Numbered from the stretch's first letter, positions 1-12,600 are shown. The stretch: DNA of 64,000 nucleotides from Scolanthus callimorphus (GCA_033964015.1 CM066923.1:8111978-8175977); one strand, 5' to 3'. Notes: a model not told the origin generated them from the letters alone. Made by a program: numbers and translations.

Positions 1-182
1 GACATCAAAGGCAGTATTTTAATCAAAGACGGACATTTCTTGATGGGTAATTTTTAGGGTAAAAACGTATTTCAGCCACGCCCTTTTTGGTATCTTTTAG
101 GGATTATACTTGAAAATAATTTAGCGATTATGAGTCCATCCCCGGGGAGCATCTATTTTTAGTCAAATGAATCATGTTTTAC

Positions 183-2259
183 CTTGTTCACCCTCTTGTG
201 GATCTTCACTTTCCTCGGCATTTTCGGTGTCTGCAAGAAAGAACAAGTTTAGTGTGATCAAACGGTAATGAGAGTTCCAACTATCATCCACTCTCACAAG
301 AAGCGATCAAACGGTGATGAGAGTTGATGAGAGTAAGCGTGAGCACTAGCACCAGTTCCTGCCCGCGGAGGAAAGCCTGCAGTTCAGGAACCAAATGAAC
401 CGTCCTGCAGTTCATTTGGCGGCAGCTGCTGACTGAAACATTCTCATCCGCGTGATCAAACGGTCAACAACTCAAAGTGTTCAAAGTGCATGAGAGCGGA
501 TGAGAGTGAATGAGAGCTCTAATCAACTCTCATCGTGTGGACTCTATTCCTGACGTTTGGTGCAAAAAATCATCAATCAGGTAACATGCGGACCTGTCAT
601 TCACGTTACTGTTATGTCTCACTTGTACAAACCATGTTTCTCCTACGGCGGGTCTCATTTGCAGGTCGCAGGTCACAGGTCGCAGGTCACAGGTCGCAGG
701 TCGCAGGTCGCAGGTCGCAGGTCGCAGTCCGAGATATAAAATATGTTTTACAAGTTTCCGAGATCACGCAGACTCCTGTAGTGGTTCTACCATTTTCTTC
801 GAGCCGTATTCATGAAGCCGTATTCATGGACTGATAAAAACTTTTATTAAACTGCATTTCACTTTCTTTTGAGCGAATTAACATTTGTCTTTGGGAACGG
901 GAACATTTATGCGCGAATATCAATATGTTGCTGATGTAATGTATTTTATGTGTTTATAAAAATTCAATTGCGAGATGTTTGATCTCTAAGATGCGGACTG
1001 TAGTTTTGGCAATGCAGTTTAGAACCATGAGTGGGTTTATCTTTATCTTAAAGATACTTAGAACCTGAGCGACGAATTAATAATCGTATCTACTTTAGGG
1101 TGAAAATAAATACAGTACTTTAACTTAATTTTTCGCCTTCAGCCCGCCGAAGTTCAAGATCGAAGAGAACAGAACAGGGCGTTTCAGAGAGTTTCGTTTG
1201 TGCAGCACGTGATTGACAGTCTGTGAAACGGCCAATAGAAATGGAGCGATCCCACGATAATTAGCATTACATAGCATATGTTTGCCAAAAATAGAAGTAA
1301 AAGTTTTGTACCTTCGTAAAACACTCACAAAAATAGATACGATTATTAATTCGTCGCTCAGGTTCTAATTATCTTTAAGATAAAGATAAACCCACTCATG
1401 GTTCTAAACTGCATTGCCAAAACTACAGTCCGCATCTTAGAGATCAAACATCTCGCAATTGAATTTTTATAAACACATAAAATACATACATCAGCAACAT
1501 ATTGATATTCGCGCGTAAATTTTCCCGTTCCCAAAGACAAATGTTAATTCGCTCAAAAGAAAGTGAAATGCAGTTTAATAAAAGTTTCTATCAGTCCGTG
1601 AATACGGCTTCATGAATACGGCTCGAAGAAAATGGTAGAACCACTACAGGAGTCTGCGTGATCTCGGAAACTTGTAAAACATATTTTATATCTCGGACTG
1701 CGACCTGCGACCTGCGACCTGCGACCTGTGGCCTGCGACCTGCAAATGAGACCCGCCGTTTCTCCTAAAAAATCAGAGTCAAATTGACTAAGAAAGGCGA
1801 CAATCTTCATTTGAATCCAGTATTCGTTTGGTATAATAAATAAACTTTCACTTATTTCACGCTAACTCCTCTTCCGGTTTACAGAACGCAATAGTGATAA
1901 AATAATTAACGAGCCTCTTTTCGATGTATTTTCCCATAGATTTCTTTGTAAAAAAAAAAGCCAGAATTTGATGTTTTCAAAATTCATATCTCCGCCAGTT
2001 TTCAAGTAATTATTTTGAAACTTTGCCGTTTTACTACTACGGATCGTGAAAAATTGAATACTGGATTCTATTTTCTCATAAATATTACATATTATTAATC
2101 AATATTGCGTGATAAAGGCCTAGATAGTCAATGCGTCAAAAGCTCACCGTTAGGTTCGTCGTTCCTTTCCTTGGGTTCATCTACCACTTCGTCCGTCGGA
2201 GCTGCAAGAGTTACAGCAACGAAGGCCGCGAGAAACAGCAAAAGGAGGTTGAACTTCAT
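183..2259 (-). CDS. Small secreted acidic precursor protein (5' part)
   Basis: Two exons are visible, 2259-2148 and 230-183; the gene runs off the left edge. Exon 1 begins with ATG and encodes a hydrophobic signal peptide (MKFN, then Leu/Ala/Val-rich to about residue 20), followed by an acidic stretch rich in Asp, Glu and Pro. It ends at a GTGAGC donor in phase 1. Exon 2 (48 nt, phase 1 at both ends) has a pyrimidine-rich TTGCAG acceptor, continues the Glu-rich pro-region in frame and ends at a GTAAAA donor. Signal peptide plus acidic pro-region is the usual layout of secreted peptide precursors (neuropeptide, antimicrobial or other cysteine-rich peptide). The mature part lies outside the window, so no function can be assigned. 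The 1.9 kb intron contains a large foldback element. Confidence 0.6.
645..1759. mobile_element. Foldback element with ~440 bp arms
   Basis: The sequence from 645 to about 1091 reappears as its reverse complement from about 1335 to 1759, with few mismatches and a ~240 bp loop. Each arm contains a run of GTCGCAG-type heptamers (660-727 and 1700-1742). The whole element lies inside the intron of the minus-strand secreted-peptide gene. No transposase frame is present, so it is non-autonomous. Termini and target duplication could not be fixed. Confidence 0.75.
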
Positions 2260-2305
2260 CTTGACGAGTTGCTCTGTCAGTGATGACTCACAGATACATG
2301 GCCCC

Positions 2306-2313
2306 CTTTTATA
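2306..2313 (-). promoter_or_regulatory. TATA box of the secreted precursor gene
   Basis: TATAAAAG reads on the minus strand about 47 bases upstream of the start codon at 2259. A transcription start about 30 bases downstream of it would give a 5' UTR of roughly 20 nt. A perfect TATA box close to the ATG is consistent with a highly expressed tissue-specific secreted peptide gene and supports this start codon. Confidence 0.55.
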
Positions 2314-3675
2314 GGGAAAAGGGGCGTGTTATTTTTAACTTCTACAAGTTGTTTTGTTTGTAATGCTTGACTTCACTGGAAAATCACTCCTATATTGATT
2401 CACTAACGGCCACAACACAATATCACCGTGGGAATAAATGTAGTAGTAACTTTATTTATACACGGTAAATTGAGTAATGTTCAAAACAAAGGAGGAGGCC
2501 TTGCATAGAAGTGCGAGGTTTTTAACTTGTTTGAGCTTTGACTCCTTGGCTTTTGAACTTGTTTACATTTTACCTACACCCAAATTCTATCTTGTTTTTA
2601 TGGCAAAACTGTGTGGCATTGTCAAAAATGGCCTAAACTACTAATAATGTTACCCCAGGGGTAAATAATAATAATAATAACTTTATTTAAGTGTAAGATG
2701 ACATAGCAGTAAAAGAACCACTAAATGAGGGCACTATAACATATATAAGAAAATATGAACATAACAGGTAATAGTATTAAAAGCTATATAGATATATCTA
2801 TAGATTTATCCTATAGTCTGTTAAAATACAAAGTTAATATTTACATATCTACATATTTACAAAACTTATGTATATGGTCAGCATAGATAAAATATTTAAG
2901 ATATATTAGAAGCGGAACATCTAATATTCAGACAACTATTCCATTTTCAAACTCCCAAATCAATATTCAAACTCCCACATCCAATAATCGAATTACCGTA
3001 ACTCTGATCCAAGATATATATAGATAAATTCATCGCATGACTCGCGAGTGAAGATTTTTTTTAATCCTATTGCAAAGATTTGATATTATTTGAGCGTAAA
3101 GCCCGGCGCAAACGGACTCAGCATTTCTCAACTTTGTTGCAACAACAATGTTGTTGGTTTGTTGAATGTTGCACGTCGCCGCAAACGAATGCAACGCGTC
3201 TCAACATTGTTTTTGTTTACACTCTATTTCAATGCTTCGCTGGTCACAGGACAAAAGAAAAGTTGAAGCTTGTTGCGCCAAAAGTTTGACGGGTTTCAAA
3301 CATCGTTGAACATCATGCAACAAGTCACAACAACTGTCAACACACGCCGCAAACGGATGCAACATGTTGTGTTCAACAATGTTGGACGTTGTTGCACAAC
3401 AAAGTTGTGCCGTTTGCGAATGATTCGAGCATTGAACTTTGTTGCGCGCGCGGGTAACCTGTTGTTTTGTCGAATTCAGTTTTCAACCATTGAATTCCAT
3501 GCAAAATCTCACTCGTTTTTTGGCAATCAAACGCGCACGTAAGATTGAACAATGGGATTCTATAGGATTTATATCCAAAGCTTCAGGATCCTAAAGCTAG
3601 ATTCCGCTAAGAAAATAGCACGAAAAAAGCGATATCGCACGATCGTGCAGCGACGACGATTCAAACTCCTAAGGG
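2314..3675. other. Gene-free AT-rich stretch with a TTG/CAA-rich palindromic repeat
   Basis: No coding exon is recognisable. 2440-2700 holds ATAATAATAACTTTATTT-type A/T runs typical of LINE or SINE tails. 3095-3480 is built from alternating GTTGCAACAAC and CAACAATGTTG motifs with repeated 'gccgcaaacg' phrases at about 3180 and 3345. This is a self-complementary, MITE-like segment; it is open by chance but not protein-like. Confidence 0.5.
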
Positions 3676-3891
3676 GCCGACCATTTGACTTTTGAGAGGG
3701 GGGGCGGGGTGAATTTTTTTTTGCAAGATTTTTTTTTACGTCTCTAAGATATTGTACGATATTTATTTCTTAAAATTAGTTGAGGATTACGACAAAAATG
3801 CTGTGCAGGAAATTTTTTCGGCCCTTCGGGCCGTGCAGGATATATATTTTTCAAAATCATCCACCCCCCCCTCAGAAGTCAAATGGTCGGC
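3676..3891. mobile_element. MITE, 216 bp, TIR GCCGACCATTTGACTT
   Basis: GCCGACCATTTGACTTTTGAG at the left end is repeated inverted at the right end, with G-rich then C-rich tracts just inside. Flanks TCCTAAGG and TCCTAAAT resemble a diverged 8-bp target duplication, which would fit a hAT-derived MITE. A GGCCCTTCGGGCC hairpin lies inside. Confidence 0.6.
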
Positions 3892-4462
3892 TCCTAAATA
3901 ACTTCAATATTCATTATATGACACTTGAATCCCATAGGAAAGACTTGATATTATTTTAGTGTGTGTGTGTTGGGGGGGGGGGGGGAGGGTACACAAAATA
4001 ACCCCCATGACATCTCCATTCTAAAAAACGTACCACCCTATCCACAACCAGATTTGCTTTAATTTTCTTTCCCAAACTGCCTTGATGTCTGTTTCCGACC
4101 CGGTTCATGCGTATATGTGTTTTATTAGGATATCGGCCACTGAGAGATATCGTAATTTGCACGTGTGAAAAATTACTATAATGCTCACTTTCGCGAAATT
4201 AGTCAAATCAATTTTTTCACAAAAACGTTTATATAATATGGCAAAATAATACATGGGCATCGCTGCGCTCACTCGTAAGATATCAAAACTTGAACACTCG
4301 AAGATAATTTCCACGCGGCCATGTATTTTTCTCTATTTCAGCGACGAGGGATTTTATTTTATTTTACTTTACTTTACAGACTCTAATAGTGTTGGATATA
4401 TCTACTAGTATTTCGGGAACCAACCAGAACACGCGAAAAAGACTATTCACTGTTTTAGTATA

Positions 4463-4870
4463 CAGTAAAAACCCGCGTATAAGAACCTGGGTTTTAAGAA
4501 CCTGTTAGGCTAAAATTTTCATTTTAAGCCCCCACCACATAAGAACCTAAAATTTTAAGTTAGGTTCTTATCAGTTGAATTGCTGTAAAAGTGTATAGGA
4601 AGAAACTGCTAAATTAAAAAAATCATCTGATTATATTTAAAATACACTACATTTTTCTTTCGAGCTTGTACTGCGTTGTATGTCTATTGTGTTTGTCATT
4701 CAAATAATTCCTCAAGTATTTACTTATAATATTTAAAATGAAATTCAGATAAAAATATAAGAACCTATTTTAAGAACCTGGTAGCCTAAATTTGCTTTAA
4801 GTACCATATATATAAGAACCTGTTTAGGCTAAATTACAAAATCCAGGTTCTTATACGCGGGTTTTTACTG
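4463..4870. mobile_element. Tc1/mariner-type MITE, 408 bp
   Basis: The termini CAGTAAAAACCCGCGTATAA and its reverse complement are perfect inverted repeats. They are flanked on both sides by TA, the Tc1/mariner target duplication. The interior is AT-rich with several internal copies of 'taagaacctg' in both orientations and no coding frame. Confidence 0.8.
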
Positions 4871-5162
4871 TATACTAATACGTGATATTAAGGTGACTCC
4901 ACGAAAAGTCCAAGCGTATTAATTTTCTGTAAATATAAATTCGGTCATAACTTTTTAAATATTCTTGTGACGGATATCAAACTTGGAGGACAATAGGGGG
5001 ATCATTTAGCAAACAATTCTATCTTACCGAATAATTCGATCTTTATTTTTGTTAATACTTTGAATAATATCCCAGCTACAGTTTTCCTCTTTAAACATCT
5101 CTAAAACAACATTTTGCTATCACTTTTGCACGAAATTTCAAACGTGATGTTAAATTTAATTG

Positions 5163-5972
5163 CAGGCCTTCAACTGATCATTTCTCAAAAAATAGGGCAT
5201 TTTTCCAAAATATATAGGGCATTTAGAGAAAGTATAGGGCAAATATTATAGGGATCCAGGGTATTGGTAAAACTTTATATTCTCTACAAAATCTATGCAT
5301 AATAAGACTTTGCTTTAAGACTTTCAGCATATCAATGTTTCACATGACAATAAGGATGCAGGGCCTGAAATCAATTGTTTTCATGAGGCGCCAATGGCAT
5401 AGTCTCTGATGCAGCCCGTGTTTTGTTTCGGTCTCGCAACGCTTGTGGGGAGGGAAATTAAAAAAACCACTGTTGCCAAATAGTGAGGTTTGGTCGCCAT
5501 AATAGAAATCTGGTCGCCATCATTTTCTCTTCTGTTTGTTATTAGAAAGGGTTTTTTCATTAACTCTTGTTAGCTATTGTAGCGGGTTTTGGGTTTCTTC
5601 TTCTTTTTAAGGCCTTTCCTTCGCCTCAGAATACAGTGATTTGGCTGCATGTAGCTCCTGGTCTTTCGTTTTTCATACTTTAGTAGTGACAGGCCATAGC
5701 AAGCCTCCAAAAACTGGGGGGAAGGGGGGGGCACAACATATAAAAAACATGCAGCCCTTTAAGGGAAGATTTAACTGTTTTGCGCATGAAGCGTAAATGT
5801 AAATGTTGAGACCGACTCCCCAGACTTGCAGGTCGCAAGCTGAATTGCGCTGGGTCTCAACGCCGCCACTGGCAGCCAAGCGGCCATAAGCACAGACACT
5901 GAGGGTGGTCACTGCCAGAGGGTTTATTACATCCCCGGTGGTTCTTTAATGTCAGAGTAGAAAGGTGAGACG

Positions 5973-6004
<32 letters not shown>

Positions 6005-6226
6005 TTTAGAGCTCAGCAGGTGAAATCACTGCATGCCTAAGAGAACTTTGATATGTAGGGTGCAAATCGCATTGACAAAATTCCACTCTCAATCTTTTTC
6101 AAGAAAGGGTTCACGTTTTTGTGCAAAATATCCAAAATATAGGAAATATAGGGCATTTCGAGACAATATAGGGAAATATAGGAAAATCTAAAAAATATAG
6201 GAAATATAGGGCCGATTGAAGGCCTG
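5163..6226. mobile_element. Non-autonomous DNA transposon, 1064 bp, 5-bp TSD
   Basis: CAGGCCTTCAA at the left end and TTGAAGGCCTG at the right end are exact inverted termini flanked by AATTG on both sides. Subterminal regions carry many 'atagggca/atatagg' repeats (5195-5240 and 6130-6212). A CAG start with a 5-bp duplication would fit a hAT5-like group; the family call is inference. No transposase was found. Confidence 0.75.
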
Positions 6227-6494
6227 AATTGCTTCACATTTAGAAATTCTCAGCCAATTTTCGGCGGAGCCAAAATAAACAAATGAATAAATCAGCAAAT
6301 AAATAAACAAATCTCAATTTTGGGCCACTGGCGCGAACGTGCGCAATGCCATGCTGAACCTAATTCAGTCGTTCTGAACTTAATTGATTCCGAAGTCTAG
6401 CTTCTCATCTGCAAAATACAACTATTAGGCTCAACACGGCAGAAGCGTGACGTATCAACTGGGCCTAAAACCTGTACAAGACATGCAAATCATT

Positions 6495-6719
6495 AGCTGT
6501 ATTCACACTAGAGATGAGTTTCCCGTCTGTGACAAGTTTCTTGCCTTAAATATGGCTCCCTGTTCTTCTGTGATCATGTGAAAACAATTTTTTTGAAGGA
6601 GAAAGTTTAGAAAGATAACAAGCAAGTGTTTCTGAGCAGAATTGACATATAAAGCAGGAACTTTTTCTGACGAGAAACTCGTGTCAGACGAGTTTTCCAT
6701 CTCTAGTGTGAATACGGCT
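6495..6719. mobile_element. Short palindromic MITE, ~225 bp
   Basis: GTATTCACACTAGAGATG near the left end is matched by CATCTCTAGTGTGAATAC at the right end. TA dinucleotides flank both ends, suggesting a Tc1/mariner-type duplication. It lies just downstream of the minus-strand small-protein gene. Confidence 0.65.
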
Positions 6720-6943
6720 ATTGACTTTAAGTGAACTTGCCCTATGGTCCCCTATCCATGCAGGTTCAGTAGTTATGAGTTCTTCCACAATCGTTGATAG
6801 AGAACCCTGCCTCTATTTATCAAGGGTTTGAATACTGCATGTTCTGGTTGCCTTGCAAACATGCAATCCCTTCTTTATCAAGCCACTCATTCACAGGGGA
6901 CAGCTTCAGTGTGTTGCTAGATGCAAGTACAAGTTATTTCTTG

Positions 6944-9327
6944 TCAGAATCCAATGAGCTGCTCAATTGGCTTATACTTCCACTGGTCCTGGCTGATGTG
7001 GTCTAGCTCTTTGCGCAACTTGTTAAGTCTCTGCTCATGCATTTCTGAGTAAAAGGCAAGAAAAAACACAAATAATTTAAAAGAGAGAATTCATCAATAA
7101 ATCAAGTAATTTTGACAGAATGTGGAAAAGATTAATTGGGAGAGACATTTTAAATCAACTTTTTTGTTTTTGGCATTTCGAAATTGAGAGCCCGGATAAT
7201 ATGCAACAATGTTCGCCAAAGTTTTTATAATATGCAGGTACTTGCTTTTGGAAATAGAGTCTACAGCACCTGATGGCCAAACAAGCAGAAGATTGTGAAA
7301 AAGTAAAAATAAAAGGTGAGAGCCATTTTGTTGTATACCTTTCTGTAGTGAGTTCAGATTATTGTCCACCTCTATATCAACTTGGATCTTGTTCAACAAA
7401 GCCTCCAAGTTTGCATCTATAAATGAGCAGAAAGCAGGGCTGTCAAGGAACATTTAAGGTGTTACTGAATAAGGGATGGCAATAGGCCGTTATCGCGCAA
7501 TATTAGGGACTTTAAGATGTGATAACGGCAACGAGAATGACAACGGCAAAGAACAATAAACTTGATTACAGAGCACAATGCGCGCACGTGCAAATCCATA
7601 AAGTCAAATGCATTTCAACCGTTTTCTTCTGAACTGCGACGTGTTTTACTCTCTGGTGAGAACGGGAACGTGGATTTTATTGTATTTTTGTTTGATATGT
7701 TTGAGACTGGATGCGATTTGCTGTTATCAAGGTTAAACGCAAAGGAAAATTGGAAACAGTTGATGAATATTGAGAAATGCGAGGAAACCAGTAGACAAAT
7801 TTTAGTGAGACGTCTCTGTTCCTGTTGTCGCATCTTACTGCGGTTTTTGTAATTCTGCGAACTCTCGCTATTGATTTCCAACCGTAAAACCGCCTTCTGG
7901 CTTCCGTCAATCAAACTCCCGAGTCTTTTCGTCGTTACTCTTTGTGCTCGCTATCTACAATATTAAAATTGTAGACGACCAATTGGACCAATATCGAGCA
8001 GGCTCATTCTCTCCTGACTGCTTTTTTTAGGGAAGCTCACGTTCTTTGGTTTTTGGTCGGCTCGCGCGCTATCTACAATATTAAAATGTTGTTTTAAAAT
8101 TGAGTAAATTTACTATCAGCAAACAGTAAATACAGGTTTAGCAACCCGTCAGGAAGCGCAATTGTTAAACACCAAGTTCTCATTTACTCCTGGCCTTTTC
8201 CCATTCTTTTAACTCATATGTCCAAAATTTGCAGTGCACTTCGCGCGCATAAAGAGGATACTTTGATGTAGCATTTAGAAACTAAAACGTACTGGGCTAT
8301 GTTGAATTTTGGAAAATTTCTGTCTTTTCTGTGACTCTATTTCTTCAGCGTGATTTTCGCGTCCCGTAGTTTGATTTTCAAAATCACAGCGTGCTTCGCG
8401 TGCATCCAGAGACATACGCTAGCAAGGCTCGGTACTGATCCAAACATCTTCTTAGTAGCGAAAATCCTACATCCGGTGACCAAAAACCTGAACTGATCTA
8501 GATGCTACGAGCAAACCAATTTCGCGAAATGATAAAACAACAGGAGTGCTTGAGTACTTTATTGAATTGTGATCAATTGTCGTTTTGATGGCGACATTAT
8601 TTAACTGACATCTCAAGCCATCAAAATAAATATCAGGAAAAAAATCAGCACAGTCATGTTCTAGGGAAAAACATCGAGCAGCAAAACTGTACGCGAAAAA
8701 ATATCGAGCCCTCCCAAAAAAATTAGCCACCCTTCCCATCAAATATTAACCTTTACTGCGCCATTTCAGTAAACGCGCCCTCTTGTACGTTTTGGTGGGT
8801 GTATCTGTTCTGCTTTTCTATTTTACTTAAAACACAACTTGCATAATCGTGTTTACAATTTTACTTCCGTGATTTGTGAAAAGCGTTTTCATAACTCCGT
8901 GATCCGTGAAATAACGACAAATCGGTCCGTGATTCGTGATCGCTACCCCCCCTTCACCCCCCTGTGAAGTAAGCCCGTTGTGATTAAGCAGATGCTAAAC
9001 TCGCGAGGACCCTCAGCCCAGCAAAACAAAGAGAAAAGTGGCCTTTGCTAGCAGGGTAGTTCCTCGTTGAAAATCCATAGTTAGTAACTTAACTATAGAA
9101 AATCTAAATAATTTTGACAGTTTCAATTTCAAATGAAGTCTGACAACTAAACAGCTGGGGCACTCTCGTTGACACGAAATCAATACAAGCAATTCACAAT
9201 ATGATTCAATAAATAATATACACAGCGTACATCCCGTAGAATTACCTGTCTTTTCAGCATCTTCTTCCTGAGCCGGCGACTGAAACAGAGCTTTTCTCAA
9301 ACCTTCACTTTTCCTAGTTGCCGCCAT
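6944..9327 (-). CDS. Small coiled-coil protein, 86 residues, three exons
   Basis: Exons are 9327-9246, 7416-7339 and 7044-6944 (stop TGA). Junctions are phase 1 throughout and all sites are GT-AG: GACAG|GTAATT, TTTATAG|AT, AGAAAG|GTATAC, TACTCAG|AA. The protein starts MAATRKSEG, has a helical, coiled-coil-prone middle (residues ~28-70, Leu/Ile at heptad-like spacing with many Glu/Lys/Gln) and ends with a distinctive aromatic tail WKYKPIEQLIGF that looks like a conserved interaction motif. I do not recognise the family. Small coiled-coil subunits of cytoskeletal, trafficking or centrosomal complexes have this build, but that is only analogy. Intron 1 (1.8 kb) has no recognisable gene. The start lies in a CAAAATGGCGGC context and sits 320 bp from the divergent ZZ/EF-hand gene. 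Confidence 0.7.
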
Positions 9328-9646
9328 TTTGTTTTGAACAGAAGGGCACGCGCAAGTCTTTATTGCCGCTGAAAGTTTGCACGCGGGCTCCAATTTCGTT
9401 TTATTAGAGCCTGCGCATTGTGTGAAACCGCTAGAATTTGCGGGCTCATTGGCGCCATCTCCAAAATAGTTACCGGAAAAAAAATGCGTTTCTCTCGCTT
9501 TTTGTGGCAAACAAAACAAATATGGCCCTAAAATTCTCGAATATTGCTATTCTATAGCTTGATTAATCGTCAAGATGCGGTAGGTTGTGTTTTTGTTCAT
9601 ATCCTGGCAAGTTTTTTGATAGAACTGCCTCGGGACTGCAGGGAAG
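9316..9646. promoter_or_regulatory. Candidate bidirectional promoter with TISU/YY1-like start site
   Basis: Only 319 bp separate the two divergent start codons (9327 minus, 9647 plus). The minus-strand ATG is embedded in CAAAATGGCGGC, close to the TISU/YY1 consensus, in which a promoter YY1 site overlaps the start codon of genes with very short 5' UTRs. No TATA box was seen on either side. That the two genes share regulation is inferred from spacing. Confidence 0.45.
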
Positions 9647-12600
9647 ATGATCAACTCCTTCGTCCAGTTCGTCTGTGGTGCGGCAGTTGGTGTTGGGGTA
9701 TTTTGGAGTGCAACGCGATTGCGGCAAGCGATGCTACAGCAAGATGGAAATTCCAGCGATTCTATAAGCAATATAGACAGTGATCAAAGGGAATCTTCAT
9801 TGCAAGAGAGAATACACACTATTCAAAGTGCCGCAACTCCACTTCGCCCCGTCCGAACTACGAGCGCCACGACATCGGGCAGCTCAGCTGGCTTGGAAAA
9901 TGACGAAGACGACGGGCAAAACTTGCTGAATTTATTATACAACGTAGCTGAAGATCAGGCCAAAAAGGAGGGATTTATCCACCGTGGTATAACTTGCAAT
10001 ACATGTCAAGCAAGCCCGGTTTGTGGAGTTCGCTTCAAATGCGCAAACTGTGTTGACTATGATATTTGCGAGCGATGCGAAAGTCAAGACTCGCATAATA
10101 AAACTCATGTGTTTATCAAAATCCGTATTCCTATTCCTCCGCTGGCAAATCCTCGAACTACTTGTTTGGCATCTCTTTATCCTGGTAAGTGGAAAATAAA
10201 TTCCGTGATTTACCTGGTCTCTTTTGACTTTGTTTGAAGTCACCGACATATAAGTTTGATCGGCGCATAAAAAATAGTCAATATTTTCGGATTATTTATC
10301 ATTATAGTTATTAAAATCCTTGACTTGGTGGTATGTAGTTGGTACCTATTATTGGTAATGTATCAGTCAATTCCAGCGTTGACCATTCCCTGGGACACCG
10401 TGGGGCATTTGCACACCACTGCCTTCCCTGGGGTGGGGAATTTTGAAAATTTTGCTGGCCCCAGGGTCGGGAATTGTTTTTCCCCGGGGGAGGGGGGTGG
10501 GGAATTTGGTTTTCTCATCTCAAGCGCGTCGGGTTTTAACTATCGTTTGGCAGTTACAAAGTCCCAGTTACAGAAAATAACGCCACATAAAATATAATGC
10601 AGAGCATGGCTCGCATACACCACGTTTGGGGAAGACACATTTGCACATTTCGCAGTTAACGTCTTCTATAGAGAAGAAACAGATTTCGCATTGAGAGATT
10701 CGGGAGACAATTTGCAGAAATGGCTACAACGGCGAATGGCCTAGGAATGTCTACCGATATTGTACTAATACCTTAGTTTCAGACTTCTTTATTTATATTT
10801 TGTCTCACTTTCAGTGAAATGAGAACTCGTTCAAAGACGAGAAAACTAAAGTACATTTACTAAAACGAATTATAAATGCTCGGACAGTATAAATGGAGTT
10901 GAATTTTTTGTTGTGAAGCTTTGTCACGCAGAGTCGATGGAATCTTACCGTCTTTTTCTCGTCCCGGGGGTGGGGCATTTTTCCACTTTTTGTGTTCCCC
11001 GCCGTGGGGTATTTTGCATTTTTGCTAGCCCGGGGGCGGGTAATTTTCAGTTTTATTTTTAGAAATGACCAAAATCCCGGGGGTTGCCGGGGGGGGGGGG
11101 GGGGGGGGGCATGGTCAGCGCTGGAATTGACCGATACATAATGCTTGATTCCAGGAAATGCCAAGCCCTACTTGCTCTTTTACTCCACAAAAAGGGCTGA
11201 CATCTGACCCCGTCCCTCTATAAACCCAAATATGCATAATAAAGTGGAAATTTATATGGAAATGGCATAAAAATGGTATTTTATGTCTCTGAAAGGAATG
11301 GCTTAGGGCAAAGGGAATGAAAGTCATAGATTTGCATCCACTGCCTGCATGTCCCGAGAGCTACCGTATACAATTTTCATTATTTTACAATAAGATCATT
11401 ATTTTGCAATAAGATCATTAAGTTATTATCATAAAATTACACTTTGTCACCTGAGAAACAAGTTTCAAACAGCTACAATAATAAAATGATGTAGAATATC
11501 AATTCCCCATGTTTTTTTTTTTGTAGTTGGCCTACTTTTCCTGATGACAGTAGTAGATAGATAGATAATCTTAATTTACCCATGGACAATTCATCAGCTA
11601 AGAATGAGAATATTATTTAATGTAAAAAAGAAACTAACTATACGTTAATCCTAACTACTTTAACTATAATTACAAACTATGATTAAAAGCTGCTTTCCAT
11701 GAATGCCGTGCACTAAATTGTTTACTAATATATAACCGACATCTTGAATTTTTTGTTAAAAAGACCCCCAAAGACTCTATGCTTCTTATATTATATGGCA
11801 GGGTGTTCCATAGTGTAGGTAGCGCCACTATAACTACAGTAGTTTGTCTGAAACAACTAAAAGCCACAATAATGACTAAATACTAGCGGTTTCTATTGAA
11901 AGTAAAGTGCTACGATAAATGTAAAGGAGATAGGACTCAATCCGGTAAACTGTTCAGGGAGATCATCTCTTCCATGTTTAACGCGTTCTTCAAATGCATT
12001 TCATCCCCTTCGAATAAAACACGATTGATGGTTTCTGTTGTCCATGTCGAAATGTCATACCAATTTGCACACAACAAAGCTGAAAGACTTCTAAAAGCAC
12101 ATTGCCTTCCTCTAGAAATATCGCTTAACGACTATCGCCTTGATGAATACTTCCACGAACAAATAAAGTAGCATCTGAATGATAAACTTTCAAAATCATC
12201 CATCGCTAGCTAGCCCACGAAATCGACTTTGCCTTCAGTAATATCGTGCGCCACAGAGATCCCACCATTCGAAATAGTATGCTGCTCGCTTCGCTCGCAG
12301 CAATGAAAAAAAGTTGCATATGTTTTGAAGTATTTTCGAACGCAAATCTGACTTTCATTCCCTTGGCCTTACCTGTATCAGTTTTATCCATATATGAAAT
12401 TGATATGCACACTTGAATGAATCATTTACCTTCTCCACTATTTTTGTGGTCAAGTAAGAAAAAAAAAACAGGGTATACATACATTTTTTTCTTGCAGGCA
12501 AGAAGGCTCATCCTTATCAACTTTCTTGGGAAGAGATCCAGAAGCTCAAGAACATAAGCCACTTTGACCAAGTAGAAATAGAGGCATTAATTGAACAATT

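Noticed and set aside
9013..9519. 168-residue single-exon gene on the minus strand
   Set aside because: Only the part from 9327 to 9246 is coding; upstream residues precede the ATGGCGGC start and downstream ones are intron after the GTAATT donor.
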